A stretch of DNA of 64,000 nt from Cryoendolithus antarcticus (taxonomy: Eukaryota > Ascomycota > Dothideomycetes > Cladosporiales > Cladosporiaceae): positions 496,001-560,000 of the forward strand of contig NAJO01000017.1 in NCBI GenBank assembly GCA_002077065.1, given 5' to 3'. The stretch's first letter is position 1, and each line of letters starts with the position of its first letter. Position numbers and translations under genes: made by a program. Under the pieces are notes generated by a model, which saw only the letters and a program-made list of their open reading frames with translations, was not told where the DNA came from and ran no database searches. This document shows, piece after piece, positions 43,707 through 54,200 of this stretch.

Positions 43707-45357
43707 TCAGTTCCCAGCATGGTGGTGATGATGGTGCGAATGGTGGGTGTGCCTACTTTCACTCGTGCCAGTGCCAGTTCCAGTACCGCTACCCGTGCCG
43801 GTCCCAGTGCCAGTTCCAGTGCCAGTTCCAGTGCCAGTTCCAGTGCCAGTTCCAGTGCCAGACCCGCCATTCTGCCCCGTGCCTGCGCCAGTTCCGTTCC
43901 CACTCGACCCGGACCCACCGGAAGCCACAGCACCAGTCCCGCGTTGAGTAGCTCCAAATTGCGTGTTGCCGACGTCAAAGATTGCATATATACCTCTAAG
44001 GAAAACGTCGCGATCGGGTTGTCAGCACTCGTTAAACGGAAAAGGAATCATGTCACTTACCCAAGAATGTCAAAGTCCTGTCCGCTACCCCTCGATTGAA
44101 TGCCACCGAACACATTGCCACTCCCGTCATTCAAGTCCTGAAAGGCGAGGTCCGCCTTCTGAACGTAGAACACCGTGTCACCGACTGCGAAGCCAACAGA
44201 TGGAAGAGTATCGGCGGGAGTGCTCTTGGGGAACACCCAGCCCTGCTGACTGCTATCAATCTTGGCTCCAGGAATGGTGCCGTAGATCTTCGCCAGGGTC
44301 TCATCGTCGATGAGGCAAAGAGTGGTGCCGGTATCGGCGATGGCCTTGTTGCCCGAGCGGGCGATCGTCTCACCATTGAGGTTAGCAGAGGCAGAGTCGA
44401 ACATCCAAAAGCCCTGGGAGTTGTCGACGGGGGCGTAGGCCGGCGTCTGGCCACCGAGAGAATCCTGATCGATGAAGCCGAAGGTGTAGAAGCTGTCGGC
44501 AGTTGGTTGCGACAAGAACGCCGTAAACAATTCCTCGCCCGGCTTGATGTCGTCCTGTGCTATCATGTTCTCGACCGGGGTAGCGACCGGTTTCGGCGTG
44601 ACAGTGTTGATGCTCCCGAACGCAAGCCCGAGCAAGCCATCGCCCTGCCCAGATGCAAAAGAAGAACTGAGCGTCTTGGCGAGTTCAACGGCTTGCTGCT
44701 TGATGATCAGCCCTCCGATATTGACAGTGTCGGTTCCCACGTCGCCGCTTGCGGAGCTTCCATCACCATACGAGATCTTCCAGGTGCTTGCAGTCTTCTC
44801 GAAGGTTGAGCTCTTCGTAGGGTTGAAGATGGTGTGGCCTTTGGCGTTCTTTGTAGTTGTTGCTGGCAGCTCGGTACTCCAGACCCATAGATCGGAGGAG
44901 CCAGTGTCGAAATCGAGGTTCAGGGTCTGTGCTGGCGTGCCGATGGCAACTGGCACGAGATACAGGGCATTTTCCTCGACGTCGGTTGCCTAGATGTTGT
45001 TAGCGGGGACCAGTCCGTGCAGCGCAAGTCGAAGACATACAGGCACTTCTCCAGTCTGACCACTAGTCGGATCCTTCTTCGCAAGCACATGGCCATGCAT
45101 GGTGGTTCTGCCACCGACGGCCTTGCCGGGCCCGAACTTGCCCTGATGAGCGACCTTGTTGATCGCACAGAGTGGGCCATCGATGGTGGGTTTGATGTTA
45201 TCTGCCTTGCGTGTCAGTGCTGAAAGAATGAGGAGCTATCGAGGTGGTGCCTGAACTTACAGCGTATGGCCGCGCGAGCATACGACTTCAACCCATTTGC
45301 CTTGTAAGCTGGATTGTTGATGAGCTTGCCCTTGGCAAACTTGTGAGCGCTCGCCAT
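43707..45357 (-). CDS. Pepsin-type aspartic protease with Thr-Gly repeat and His-rich tail
   Basis: Four exons, 45357-45261, 45201-45041, 44989-44061 and 43995-43707, with introns of 59, 51 and 65 nt, encode 491 residues. Both catalytic motifs are intact: DFDTGSSD (Asp114) and IADTGTTL (Asp305), with the flap at ISYGDGSSASGD. The N-terminal 95 residues are a basic propeptide-like region (MASAHKFAKGKLINNPAY), but no signal peptide is visible at the first ATG. The last exon continues past the usual end of the fold into a Ser/Gly linker, about 17 Thr-Gly or Ser-Gly dipeptides encoded by a 12-bp minisatellite, and a tail rich in His (SRHTHHSHHHHHHAGN). It resembles aspergillopepsin/penicillopepsin. 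Location is uncertain: a missed upstream exon or an unconventional route are both possible. Confidence 0.88.
43765..43861. repeat. Coding 12-bp minisatellite (CAGTGCCAGTTC)n
   Basis: From 43805 to 43861 the 12-bp unit cagtgccagttc repeats perfectly about 4.75 times; a degenerate copy region extends left to about 43765. On the minus strand it encodes alternating Thr-Gly in the aspartic protease tail. The unit length keeps frame, so copy number can vary without breaking the gene. Confidence 0.9.
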
Positions 45358-46230
45358 GTTGTCGGATAGGTCTGGGCTAAGCTAGAGTGCTTTAATGTAG
45401 GGGAAATCGTTGTAAGATTCGATGAGAGAGCTCAAGGAAGTGAAGAGTTCTGGAAGCTGTTGTCTGAAAAGCGACTGTTATACGCTGCCAGGCAAATGAG
45501 ATAAGAGATCCTCAAGATGAAACCTGATGGGTCGTCTGTCCCCAATTGTCAAGGCAAACCAGCTCGAGAGCAAGTCACAAGCTCCCAACGAGCAACAGCA
45601 CGTCATCCATGTTTACGTTGCCTGGCCTTTGTCTCAGGGAAGTCCACGCCCCACGAGCTGCAGGCGCCATGCTCAGGTGGGCAGCTGCGATAGGTCACCT
45701 ACTCGATAGCACACGATAGTACAAGCCTTGAATTGCCCGGCAGTGCCTTCCTTGTAAAGCTTGTCGATAAGGTGCATGGTCTTGCAGTAGCAGGTGAACT
45801 AGGGTTGGTGGGCGCTTCGAGACTCTGAGAGGTAGAGCTGAAACGCATGACGTGGGCAGCGAGTGCCGCTGGAGCCGCTTCTTTGTCTTGAAACTGGACA
45901 GACATGGTCATGGGGGTCCTGCTCAGCTCATGGAGCATGGCCGATGATGCGTGAAAGGCAAAAGACTCATGTGTCGTGAGAATAGGAAATACAGGCGGAT
46001 GCAGTAAGATTTCCGGGTGAGCGGGAAGGATCATTAGCTTAGTGAAGCTTAAGCTTTTGCACAACGCCATGCACGTGATCTCACCTCGGTGGTCGCGGGC
46101 TGGACTGTGGAATTTCATGTTGTGATGCTCGGTCTTGATGTTACATCTGTACCGCGCCTGCGACATCTATCTACAGCGGCGATCTCACGCCTTTGCGCAA
46201 TAACACATCCACCTAATCCCTCTTGACCGA
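45358..46230. other. Intergenic region, 0.87 kb
   Basis: This is the promoter side of the protease gene and the 3' flank of ATP4. An ATG-initiated minus-strand frame of 155 codons (46166-45699) has no recognisable motif and I do not call it. Confidence 0.5.
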
Positions 46231-47156
46231 CTATGCCTTTTGACTCACGATCCCTGTACGTAGTCAGCAGACTGCAAGGGAGCAGAGATGCATCCAGTAA
46301 ACTTACTCTCAACGTCGGCCACACTCTGCTTCAAGATCTGGTCGAGCGTCTTGGGGTTCTCGAGCTCCTTGGTGATCTTGGCAATGATGCTCTCTGCCAG
46401 CTCCTTCTGTTGGCGCTGCTTCACCTGACCTTCGTACCGGACCCACGAGTCAAGCACAGTCTTCATCTCGGCTGCCAAAGCGGTCTTCTGCTCGGCCTCG
46501 TAGGCTTGTGCCTCGAGCTGGGCGGTCTCCTGTCGTTGCTGTTAGCCGAGGGTATGTCATGTTATATTAAGCGACCCGAAGACGTGCCTTCGAGACTGCG
46601 AAAAGGTCCTTGGTGATGTCAATCACGCCTCCGAGATCCTTGACGTTATTGATCCGGCTCTTGACAGCATTCGTGTGATCTTCCCGCGCGCTGTTCAAGA
46701 TGTTCTTGATTTTGCTGGCGTACCCATCCGAGAAGTCCTTGTACATGGGCCCCAAGTACGTGTACACACCCCAATAGATCGTCAACATGCTCAGGAAAAT
46801 GATGGACTCCTCATTGACAACATAGATCTCGTTGCTGATAGCCGCGACGGACAGACCGGCACCTGCGGAGAGGATGCCGACTTTTGAGGGGAGGCTGGAG
46901 CCGGGTAGGGAGTCGAGGATGGACTTGGCGGCGTCTTTGGGGTCTTTCTGAGGGACTTGAGGGACCTGGGGAGCGGCTTCGCGGCGGGCGGAGGAGGTGG
47001 TGAAGGCTGTTGAGAGTGCTGGGGCGGCGGTGCGGGTTAGGAGGGATGGACGGGCGCGCGCGGCGCCTTTGTTGTGTCAGTGAGTCCGATGCGCGTGTAT
47101 AAGGTTCAACGCAGTGAGTACGTACCGATGGCGCTCTTTGCGATGCGTGAGGCCAT
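46231..47156 (-). CDS. ATP4: Mitochondrial F1Fo ATP synthase subunit 4 (subunit b)
   Basis: Four exons, 47156-47126, 47066-46588, 46529-46307 and 46253-46231, encode 251 residues. The N terminus is a mitochondrial presequence (MASRIAKSAIGAARARPSLL). The mature protein has two hydrophobic stretches (about residues 75-115, including NEESIIFLSMLTIYWGVY) and then a long charged helix forming the peripheral stalk, with ITKDLFAVSKETAQLEAQAYE and VLDSWVRYEGQVKQRQQKEL, both strongly family-conserved. The final exon is only 23 nt (encoding RIVSQKA and stop). Intron 2 (46530-46587) begins GC, not GT. The protein anchors F1 to the membrane sector in the inner mitochondrial membrane. It is divergent from NOC4, 181 bp apart. 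Confidence 0.95.
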
Positions 47157-47337
47157 TGTGTGATATGATGGGCTGAGAAGAACTGAATTGGCGATTGATG
47201 TCCCCGTGAGAGGTTGCGCGGAGAGCTCGTTTTCGCTTAGCGGGCTTACTTCGGCAAGAAAGTCGAGAAGTTGACTTCGAGGTTTCGAGATTTTGAGGAT
47301 GCGGCAGCTATAGTTTGCATCTACAACGTACGCAAAG
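47157..47337. promoter_or_regulatory. Short bidirectional promoter between ATP4 and NOC4
   Basis: Only 181 bp separate the two start codons, so the genes must share a compact divergent promoter and 5' leaders. I see no distinct named motif. Confidence 0.7.
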
Positions 47338-49011
47338 ATGCCTGGAGTAATATTGAATGACGATCCCAGTCGCAAGCGCAAGCGACTGGACGGTTCGTCC
47401 AAGCTTGCAAATGGTGTGAAGCCACGCAAAGCCCCGAAGCTAGCGAAGTCTGAGGATGTTGCCAGTAAGATCGTGGATCTTGAGCACACCGTGAGAGACT
47501 CGCCAGATCAATACAAGAACCTCGATAAGTTACAAGGCTATGTCGCCAAAGTTGATGAAGACCCCGAGGCTGCGAATTTGGCGGCAGTCTCTTTATGTCG
47601 AGCATGCTGTCGACTGATCGCGAATCAGAACCTGGTGCGAAACAAGAGTGATGGAGCGGAGGAAGTGCAGGTCTTGCAAGCGCTGAAAAAGCGCAATCAG
47701 ACGTATTTGCGGAGCATGACAGCATGGCTCGACGGTATGGATGAGGGACGGCAGAGCACTGCGCTCACTCTCATCATGCGCCTGGTCAAGGAAGAGGCAT
47801 CGCAGGAGGCGCAGAGAGCAGACCAAGCGTGGCGAGTGGCACACGGCGCATTTCCGACGCTCATCAGAGCATTGATTCTGCAGAGCGATGCTGCGGGTGC
47901 GAGGGAGGAGTTCGTGGAGAAGTACGTGGAGGAGCATGACGATGTGCGGTACTACATGTTCCTTGCGATCAAGCACGTGCTCTCAGACGCCGATGGCCTG
48001 GATAGCTCAAGCTACTTCAACGCACTGGATCTACTTTCGCGCATAGAGGGAGTGCCAGACTCTGAATACCAGCTAGAAGACTGGTACGGAAACGAACCAG
48101 AGTCTGATCCCCACACTCTCAAATCGCTCTCCGCCCATCGACGAGCCGCGCAAGAAGCATGGCTCGGTCTATTCCGCTCACCAATCACTGCCGACCACCG
48201 CAAAAAGATCCTTCAAGTCACCACTCGACAGATCCTCCCTTGGTTTTCCACCAAACTCGAGATACTCACAGACTTCCTAACCGATTCCTTCAACTCCGGT
48301 GGCAGCAACGCCCTCCTCTCGCTGCAAGGGATCTTCCACCTAATAACAAAGAACAATATCGACTACCCCGACTTCTACACCAAGCTTTACTCGCTTCTAG
48401 ACGAAGATGTGCTGCACAGCAAACACCGCAGCCGCTTCTTCCGCCTCCTGGACACCTTCCTAGCCTCCTCTCATCTTCCCGCAGCACTCATAGCCTCCTT
48501 CATCAAACGCCTCGCGCGCCTCTCACTCCAAGCGCCACCAGGTGCGATAGTCTGGATCGTCCCCTGGACGTACAACATACTCCGCCAACACCCAAGCTGT
48601 ACCTTCATGCTCCACCGGACCCCGCATCCCTCCCATCTAATGTACTCTGTCAATCTCTCCTACGCGACGGAGGGTATGTCTGACCCCTTCAACGCTACCG
48701 AGCTCGACCCCATGGCTACGCATGCAATCAACAGCTCGCTTTGGGAGATTCAAACACTTACCACGCACTATCACCCTAACGTCGCCACGCTGGCGAAAAT
48801 TCTGGGCGAGCAGTTCACAAAGCGGGAGTATGGGTTGGAGGACTTTCTTGACTACACGTACGTGAGTCTGGTTGAAGGCGATCTCGGCAAGGGTTTGAAG
48901 AAGACGCCTGTTGTGGAGTTCGAGATCCCGAAGAGGATAGTGACGAACGATGAGGGTGGAATGAATGATCTGGGAGGATTGTTGGGAAAGGCGATTGACA
49001 TGGTTGCGTGA
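47338..49011 (+). CDS. NOC4: Nucleolar complex protein 4 (CBF/Mak21 family)
   Basis: A single exon of 557 residues from the ATG at 47338. The N terminus has a basic nuclear-localisation signal (PSRKRKRLDG). The helical-repeat body ends in the CBF/Mak21 domain: KNNIDYPDFYTKLYSLLDED, SRFFRLLDTFLASSHLPAAL, FIKRLARLSLQAPPGAIVW, then CTFMLHRTP and DPMATHAINSSLWEI, which together fit Noc4. With Nop14 it acts in maturation and export of the 40S ribosomal subunit. Length is close to that of yeast Noc4 (about 550). No introns are needed. Confidence 0.95.
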   Translation: MPGVILNDDPSRKRKRLDGSSKLANGVKPRKAPKLAKSEDVASKIVDLEHTVRDSPDQYKNLDKLQGYVAKVDEDPEAANLAAVSLCRACCRLIANQNLVRNKSDGAEEVQVLQALKKRNQTYLRSMTAWLDGMDEGRQSTALTLIMRLVKEEASQEAQRADQAWRVAHGAFPTLIRALILQSDAAGAREEFVEKYVEEHDDVRYYMFLAIKHVLSDADGLDSSSYFNALDLLSRIEGVPDSEYQLEDWYGNEPESDPHTLKSLSAHRRAAQEAWLGLFRSPITADHRKKILQVTTRQILPWFSTKLEILTDFLTDSFNSGGSNALLSLQGIFHLITKNNIDYPDFYTKLYSLLDEDVLHSKHRSRFFRLLDTFLASSHLPAALIASFIKRLARLSLQAPPGAIVWIVPWTYNILRQHPSCTFMLHRTPHPSHLMYSVNLSYATEGMSDPFNATELDPMATHAINSSLWEIQTLTTHYHPNVATLAKILGEQFTKREYGLEDFLDYTYVSLVEGDLGKGLKKTPVVEFEIPKRIVTNDEGGMNDLGGLLGKAIDMVA

Positions 49012-49433
49012 CGTATAGGCTAGTCTACACAAGTCTGAATGACACTGCATAGCCAATCTATGTACTACCCTTCGCAGCCTTATCGTACATTTCTGGTGAT
49101 CGCTACGGCGCGCGAGTGTCGAGATACTTTGTCTGGGGTAGCTCTCACTTCCCGTCGTAGCCAATGGTACCATGAGCGCACTGTCCTCGCTTGAGGCGAG
49201 CTGATGGCGATCAACGTCTATCCTGGCTCGGGGCAGGCCATTCTGAGCTACCGCGTAGGCTTGCACGACAGCGTCTCACAGTGGCCAGCCGAAGTCGCCA
49301 AAATCAGGATGCGAGCCGTGAGTGGTGGCTCACATATCCTTACAGATTGTGTCCACGCGACTCCTGCACAGGATCTATCTGCATCCAGCACTCCTCGCTC
49401 ATGCGAGCACTTGTGAGCTTCCAAACTCTTTGC
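49012..49433. other. Convergent intergenic region
   Basis: It lies between the stops of NOC4 (+) and TRM5 (-). Short frames have no motif; nothing else is seen. Confidence 0.5.
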
Positions 49434-50849
49434 TCAAGTTCTGCCCACGTCTCGGAACGCAACCTCCTCCGGCAACCTAAAACTCGCACAAAACATCCTC
49501 TTCTTCGGCGCCACGTCTCTCACGTCAAACACATCCACGCCTCCCTCGTCAATTTTGCCAGGCTTCATCTCAAATCCCAGATACTCGCTGATCTCAGCGC
49601 AGATCTTACGCCCTTCCTCGACGTTATCGTCCGATTTCGTACTAAAGCAGTAGACGTGTATGATCGGCATCTTCGCGTCTGCTGGGAGCTGAGCGCGGAG
49701 GGAAGGTGGGTAGAGGCCGATGAAGGAGGGGAGGAAGGTTAGGGCTGAGGCGGGCAGGTTCATGACGTAGTGGCTGAAGAGATGGGGTTGGGTGAGGGTT
49801 TTGAGGACTGTAGGTCCGGCTTTGGGGTCTTTTCGGGAAGGCTTGGAGAGGATGTCCACGGTTTGGGTTGTCGTGAGGAGGCTGGCGGCTGAGTCCTGGA
49901 TGAAGCTTCGGCCGTCTTCGTTGAAGGGCTGCACGTAGGAGGTGACTTTGTTGCGCTTGATGGCGTCTTGCAGGCTGGTATAGCTATCCGGGTTCAGATC
50001 ATTGGCCCAGACGAAAATATTCTTCCTCCCGGCTGGGATGGCAAATGGTCCAATCCCAGCCATCACATCGCAGATAGCCTCGCCTTCCTTGAACGTCGAG
50101 ACCAGGCGGCGATGCTCAGTGTTCAGCCTACTGTTCCAGTATACCTTGCTGTAGTCGAATTTGAATGTGCACCCCTCCTCGGAGATCTCGACGTTGAGGT
50201 CATCGGGGCCAGCGAGCACTTCATACCGAAACGTCCGGAAAGCGTTCTCCTCGCCCACATCGTCAATCTTGTTGATTACAGTACGAACACCGGGATTCTT
50301 GTCAATGAGCACCTCGCCAACGAGATGCTTATACTTGAGGTACTCGTCTCGCAAATTTAGATGGGCTACATGGCCGACTTGGGAGAAGCCTGAAGGGACT
50401 TCGCCAAGCTCGTCTTCCGGGAGGATGGCAGAGATGATGTCGTGGTAGGTCCAATAGCTGTAGTCTAGATAGAGGGAATAAGGGACGAGATCGATGATGT
50501 TCTGTTCGAGCAATGCGTCCAGAACGGAGGAGTACAGTGGTGGGGAGGTGACTTCTGCACCATCATGAGGGTTGTCACCCGTTTCTGTAGCTTCTTTCCG
50601 TCGACCTGGCCGCAAGAGCACGCATTTCGTCCCTGACTTCGCTCGGTCCCGGTCTGGGTCGGGGAAGACCGAGCCAAGGCGATCCTGGTGCAGTGCGTCT
50701 TTGCTTCGCTCGAGTTCTGATCGCACTTTGGAGATGTTCTTGTTTTCGGGCACGCGAGCAGCATGGAGTGGAATTACCTTCCGGAATGAGTTGCGATCCA
50801 GTGTTCGCATTGAGCGATTGACAGGAGCGCGAAACATTTCGTCGGCCAT
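49434..50849 (-). CDS. TRM5: tRNA (guanine-N1-)-methyltransferase at G37
   Basis: A single exon of 471 residues from the ATG at 50849. The class I methyltransferase core is clear: the SAM-binding loop DVMAGIGPFAIPAGRK, the acidic NDLNPDSY after strand 2, and the NLPASAL segment matching the family NxPxxxxxFL catalytic motif. Upstream is the Trm5-specific region GHVAHLNLRDEYLKYK followed by NPGVRTVINKID. Trm5 methylates G37 next to the anticodon, in the nucleus or cytoplasm and in mitochondria, preventing frameshifts. The N-terminal 20 residues could direct partial mitochondrial import. It is divergent from the kinesin gene. Confidence 0.95.
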   Translation of the reverse strand: MADEMFRAPVNRSMRTLDRNSFRKVIPLHAARVPENKNISKVRSELERSKDALHQDRLGSVFPDPDRDRAKSGTKCVLLRPGRRKEATETGDNPHDGAEVTSPPLYSSVLDALLEQNIIDLVPYSLYLDYSYWTYHDIISAILPEDELGEVPSGFSQVGHVAHLNLRDEYLKYKHLVGEVLIDKNPGVRTVINKIDDVGEENAFRTFRYEVLAGPDDLNVEISEEGCTFKFDYSKVYWNSRLNTEHRRLVSTFKEGEAICDVMAGIGPFAIPAGRKNIFVWANDLNPDSYTSLQDAIKRNKVTSYVQPFNEDGRSFIQDSAASLLTTTQTVDILSKPSRKDPKAGPTVLKTLTQPHLFSHYVMNLPASALTFLPSFIGLYPPSLRAQLPADAKMPIIHVYCFSTKSDDNVEEGRKICAEISEYLGFEMKPGKIDEGGVDVFDVRDVAPKKRMFCASFRLPEEVAFRDVGRT

Positions 50850-51281
50850 GGGAAATAACTGTGCCGGTAGTCTCGCGATCAGTGAGCTGAAGCCTATAAA
50901 CCCGAGCAGTGCACAGATCCACGATCAGCCAAACTCCCCAACGCCATCAGATGCCGAAATTCGGGATTTCAAGTACTGGAACAATGCATGTACATCGCGA
51001 TATATCTGACTTGAAGATTCACCCCATGCATGGCGTTCTACTGCAGCATGGCTGACACGTGGAGACAGGGTTGATCGGACGAGGCGCCTCGGATCGTAAG
51101 CCCTCCGCGTGAGCTAATTACTGAGGCTAAACTGGGTATCAACACTGAATCTCCTTGGCCGACGCATAGCAAGCTTTCCCGACTTGACGTCTATGAGCCC
51201 GGAGTGAATACCGGATCGTGAGAAAGCGAAGTCAACAACACAACTACTACGTTCATGCCACAGCGGTGATATCAGCACAAA
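50850..51281. promoter_or_regulatory. Divergent promoter region TRM5 / kinesin-3
   Basis: 432 bp separate the two start codons, so both promoters lie here. I see no additional gene. Confidence 0.55.
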
Positions 51282-54200
51282 ATGGCGGCTGCCAGCGGAG
51301 GAGGGAACATCAAGGTGGTCGTCCGCGTGCGGCCGTTCAATTCACGCGAGCATGGCCGCAATGCGAAATGTGTAGTGTCTATGGATGGCGAGCAGACAAT
51401 TCTGTCTCCACCGCCTGCCGAGGGCAAGACTAGGAACCTCAAAGCTGCTCTTGAAGGGAATAAGACATTCGCATTCGACAAAAGCTACTGGTCGTTCAAT
51501 CGCAAGGACCCTCACTTCGCGGATCAGGAGGACTTATTCACGGATCTTGGGAAGCCATTGCTGGACAATGCCTTCCAAGGCTACAACAATTGTATCTTCG
51601 CCTATGGCCAGACGGGGTCAGGCAAAAGTTACAGCATGATGGGATATGGCGCCGAGGAGGGTGTCATTCCACGCATCTGTCGGGATATGTTCGAGCGCAT
51701 CGATGCCGTACATGAGGATAAGAATAATGCTGTCACTGTCGAAGTGTCTTATCTCGAGATCTACAATGAACGGGTTCGCGACTTGCTTAACCCAAGCACG
51801 AAGGGCAATCTCAAGGTCAGAGAGCATCCTGCTACTGGACCTTACGTGGAGGATCTCGCAAAATTGGTGGTACGCAGCTTCGTCGAGATCGAGAATCTCA
51901 TGGACGAGGGGAATAAAGCCCGGACTGTCGCAGCGACAAATATGAATGAGACATCTTCACGATCACACGCCGTGTTCACCTTGACTTTGACACAAAAGCG
52001 TCACGACGCTGAGACGAACATGGACACTGAGAAGGTAGCTAAGATCAGTCTTGTGGATTTGGCTGGGTCTGAACGTGCTACAAGTACAGGTGCGACTGGC
52101 GCAAGACTAAAGGAGGGTGCAGAAATCAATCGATCATTGTCGACGCTAGGTCGAGTCATTGCTGCACTTGCGGACATGAGCTCTGCGAAGACCAAGACGA
52201 AGGGCATGCAAGTGCCGTACCGCGACTCCGTACTTACCTGGCTGCTGAAGGACAGCCTAGGAGGCAACAGTCTGACAGCCATGATCGCAGCAATCTCGCC
52301 TGCAGACATCAACTTCGAGGAGACACTTTCGACTTTACGATACGCGGACAGCGCCAAACGCATCAAGAATCATGCTGTCGTGAACGAAGATCCAAATGCG
52401 CGCATGATTAGAGAGCTGAAGGAGGAACTTGCGCATCTTCGATCGAAGCTCAGTACTGGTGGTGGAGCTGCAGAGGAACAGTACAGCAGCGACACGCCTC
52501 TCGAGATGCAAATGGTATCGATTACTGGAGCTGACGGTGTCGTGAAGCGAGTGTCAAAAGCCGAAATTGCCGATCAGCTGTCGCAGTCGGAGAAGCTGTA
52601 CAAGGATCTCAATCAGACTTGGGAGGAGAAACTCAGCATGACCGAGCACATCCATAAGGAGCGTGAAGCTGCGCTCGAAGAGCTTGGTATCAGCATCGAA
52701 AAGGGTTTCATTGGACTCAGTACGCCCAAGAAGATGCCGCATCTGGTGAACCTAAGCGATGATCCTCTCTTAGCTGAGTGCCTGGTCTACAACCTCAAGC
52801 CTGGCACAACCACGGTTGGTAATGTCGAGACCAATGCTGTCACCGGTGAGCCGAGCGGCGAGGCGTCAAGCTCCGTCGACATTAGACTCAATGGCAGTAA
52901 GATCTTACACGACCACTGCACCTTTGAGAATGTCGATGGCGTTGTGACAGTAGTACCAAAAGACGGTGCAGCAGTCATGGTGAATGGTAGGCGCATCGAA
53001 GCGCCCGAACGACTACGATCAGGCTATCGAGTCATCATTGGCGACTTCCACATCTTCCGCTTCAACCATCCGCAAGAAGCTCGCGAGCAACGTGCGGAGC
53101 AGGGGAGTTTGCTCAAGTATGCTGTCACGGCTGATCAGCTCGATGCTACGCCTTCACGAACGCAGTCTCGGCCGGGCCATGAACGGAGCTCGAGTGCAGT
53201 CAGTCGAGCAATGTCGGATGTCGAGGACGTTGGAAGCCCTGGTACGGAGTCACCTGCGCCATGGCGCAACTCAGCGAAAGATCTGGACTGGAACTTTGCT
53301 CGGCGGGAGGCCGCCTCTGCAATCCTTGGATCGGACCAAAAGATCTCGTCTCTCACCGACGATCAGCTCGACGTGTTGTTTGAGGACTTGCAGCGCGTCC
53401 GCGCCGTTCGAAAAGACCGACCGGAAGGCAAGCTCTTCGACACGAACGGCGGTGGAGATGAAGACTCAGACTCGACCACGTCTCGTTCGGTAGCGGTACG
53501 CGAGAAATACCTCAGTAATGGCACGCTCGACAACTTCAGTCTGGACACGGCACTTACTGTACCCACCACTCCGATGATGGGTGGTGAGGACGACAGACTC
53601 AAGCACGTGCGACAGGAGCTGCAAAGCCAACTCGATCAGCAGAAGATAGACTATCAGCAGAAGCTTCAGGACGCCGAGCAGAGCAGCGTGGCGGTGGAAG
53701 AGATCAAGGCCGAGAAAGCGAAGATGGAAGATGATCTGCGGCTGACAAAAGAGCACATGCACGACCAGCTTGCTAAGCAAAAGGCAGAATTCGCCAAGCA
53801 GGTTGCCGAGCTGAGGGCACCTCGCGAAGTACTGAAGAATAGCAATAGTACGCCTGCCCTGACCGAACGTGACATATACCTCGCAAAGCATGTACTGCAG
53901 CACTGGCGTCAGTATCGCTACATCGCTATGGCAGCATCGATCTTGTTGAACGCCAGTGCACTGAAGGAAGCTCAGATCTTGAGTCAGCAGATGGGCTGCC
54001 ATGTCGTCTTTCAATTCGTTATTGTCGATCTCGGACATACATTCGGCTCCTCGTATGACTTGGTGCTCAATGGCATTTCGGCAGAAGAGACCAACGACTC
54101 GGACCTGGAGGACGCACGTAAGCCTTGTCTTGGAGTGCGCATAGTCGACTTCACCAAAAGCGTGGTGCACTTGTGGTCGATCGAGAAGCTCCATACCCGC

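Noticed and set aside
45699..46166. 155-codon minus-strand frame with an ATG start between the protease and ATP4 genes.
   Set aside because: No motif, signal peptide or domain; composition like other non-coding frames here; lies in the 3' flank of ATP4.
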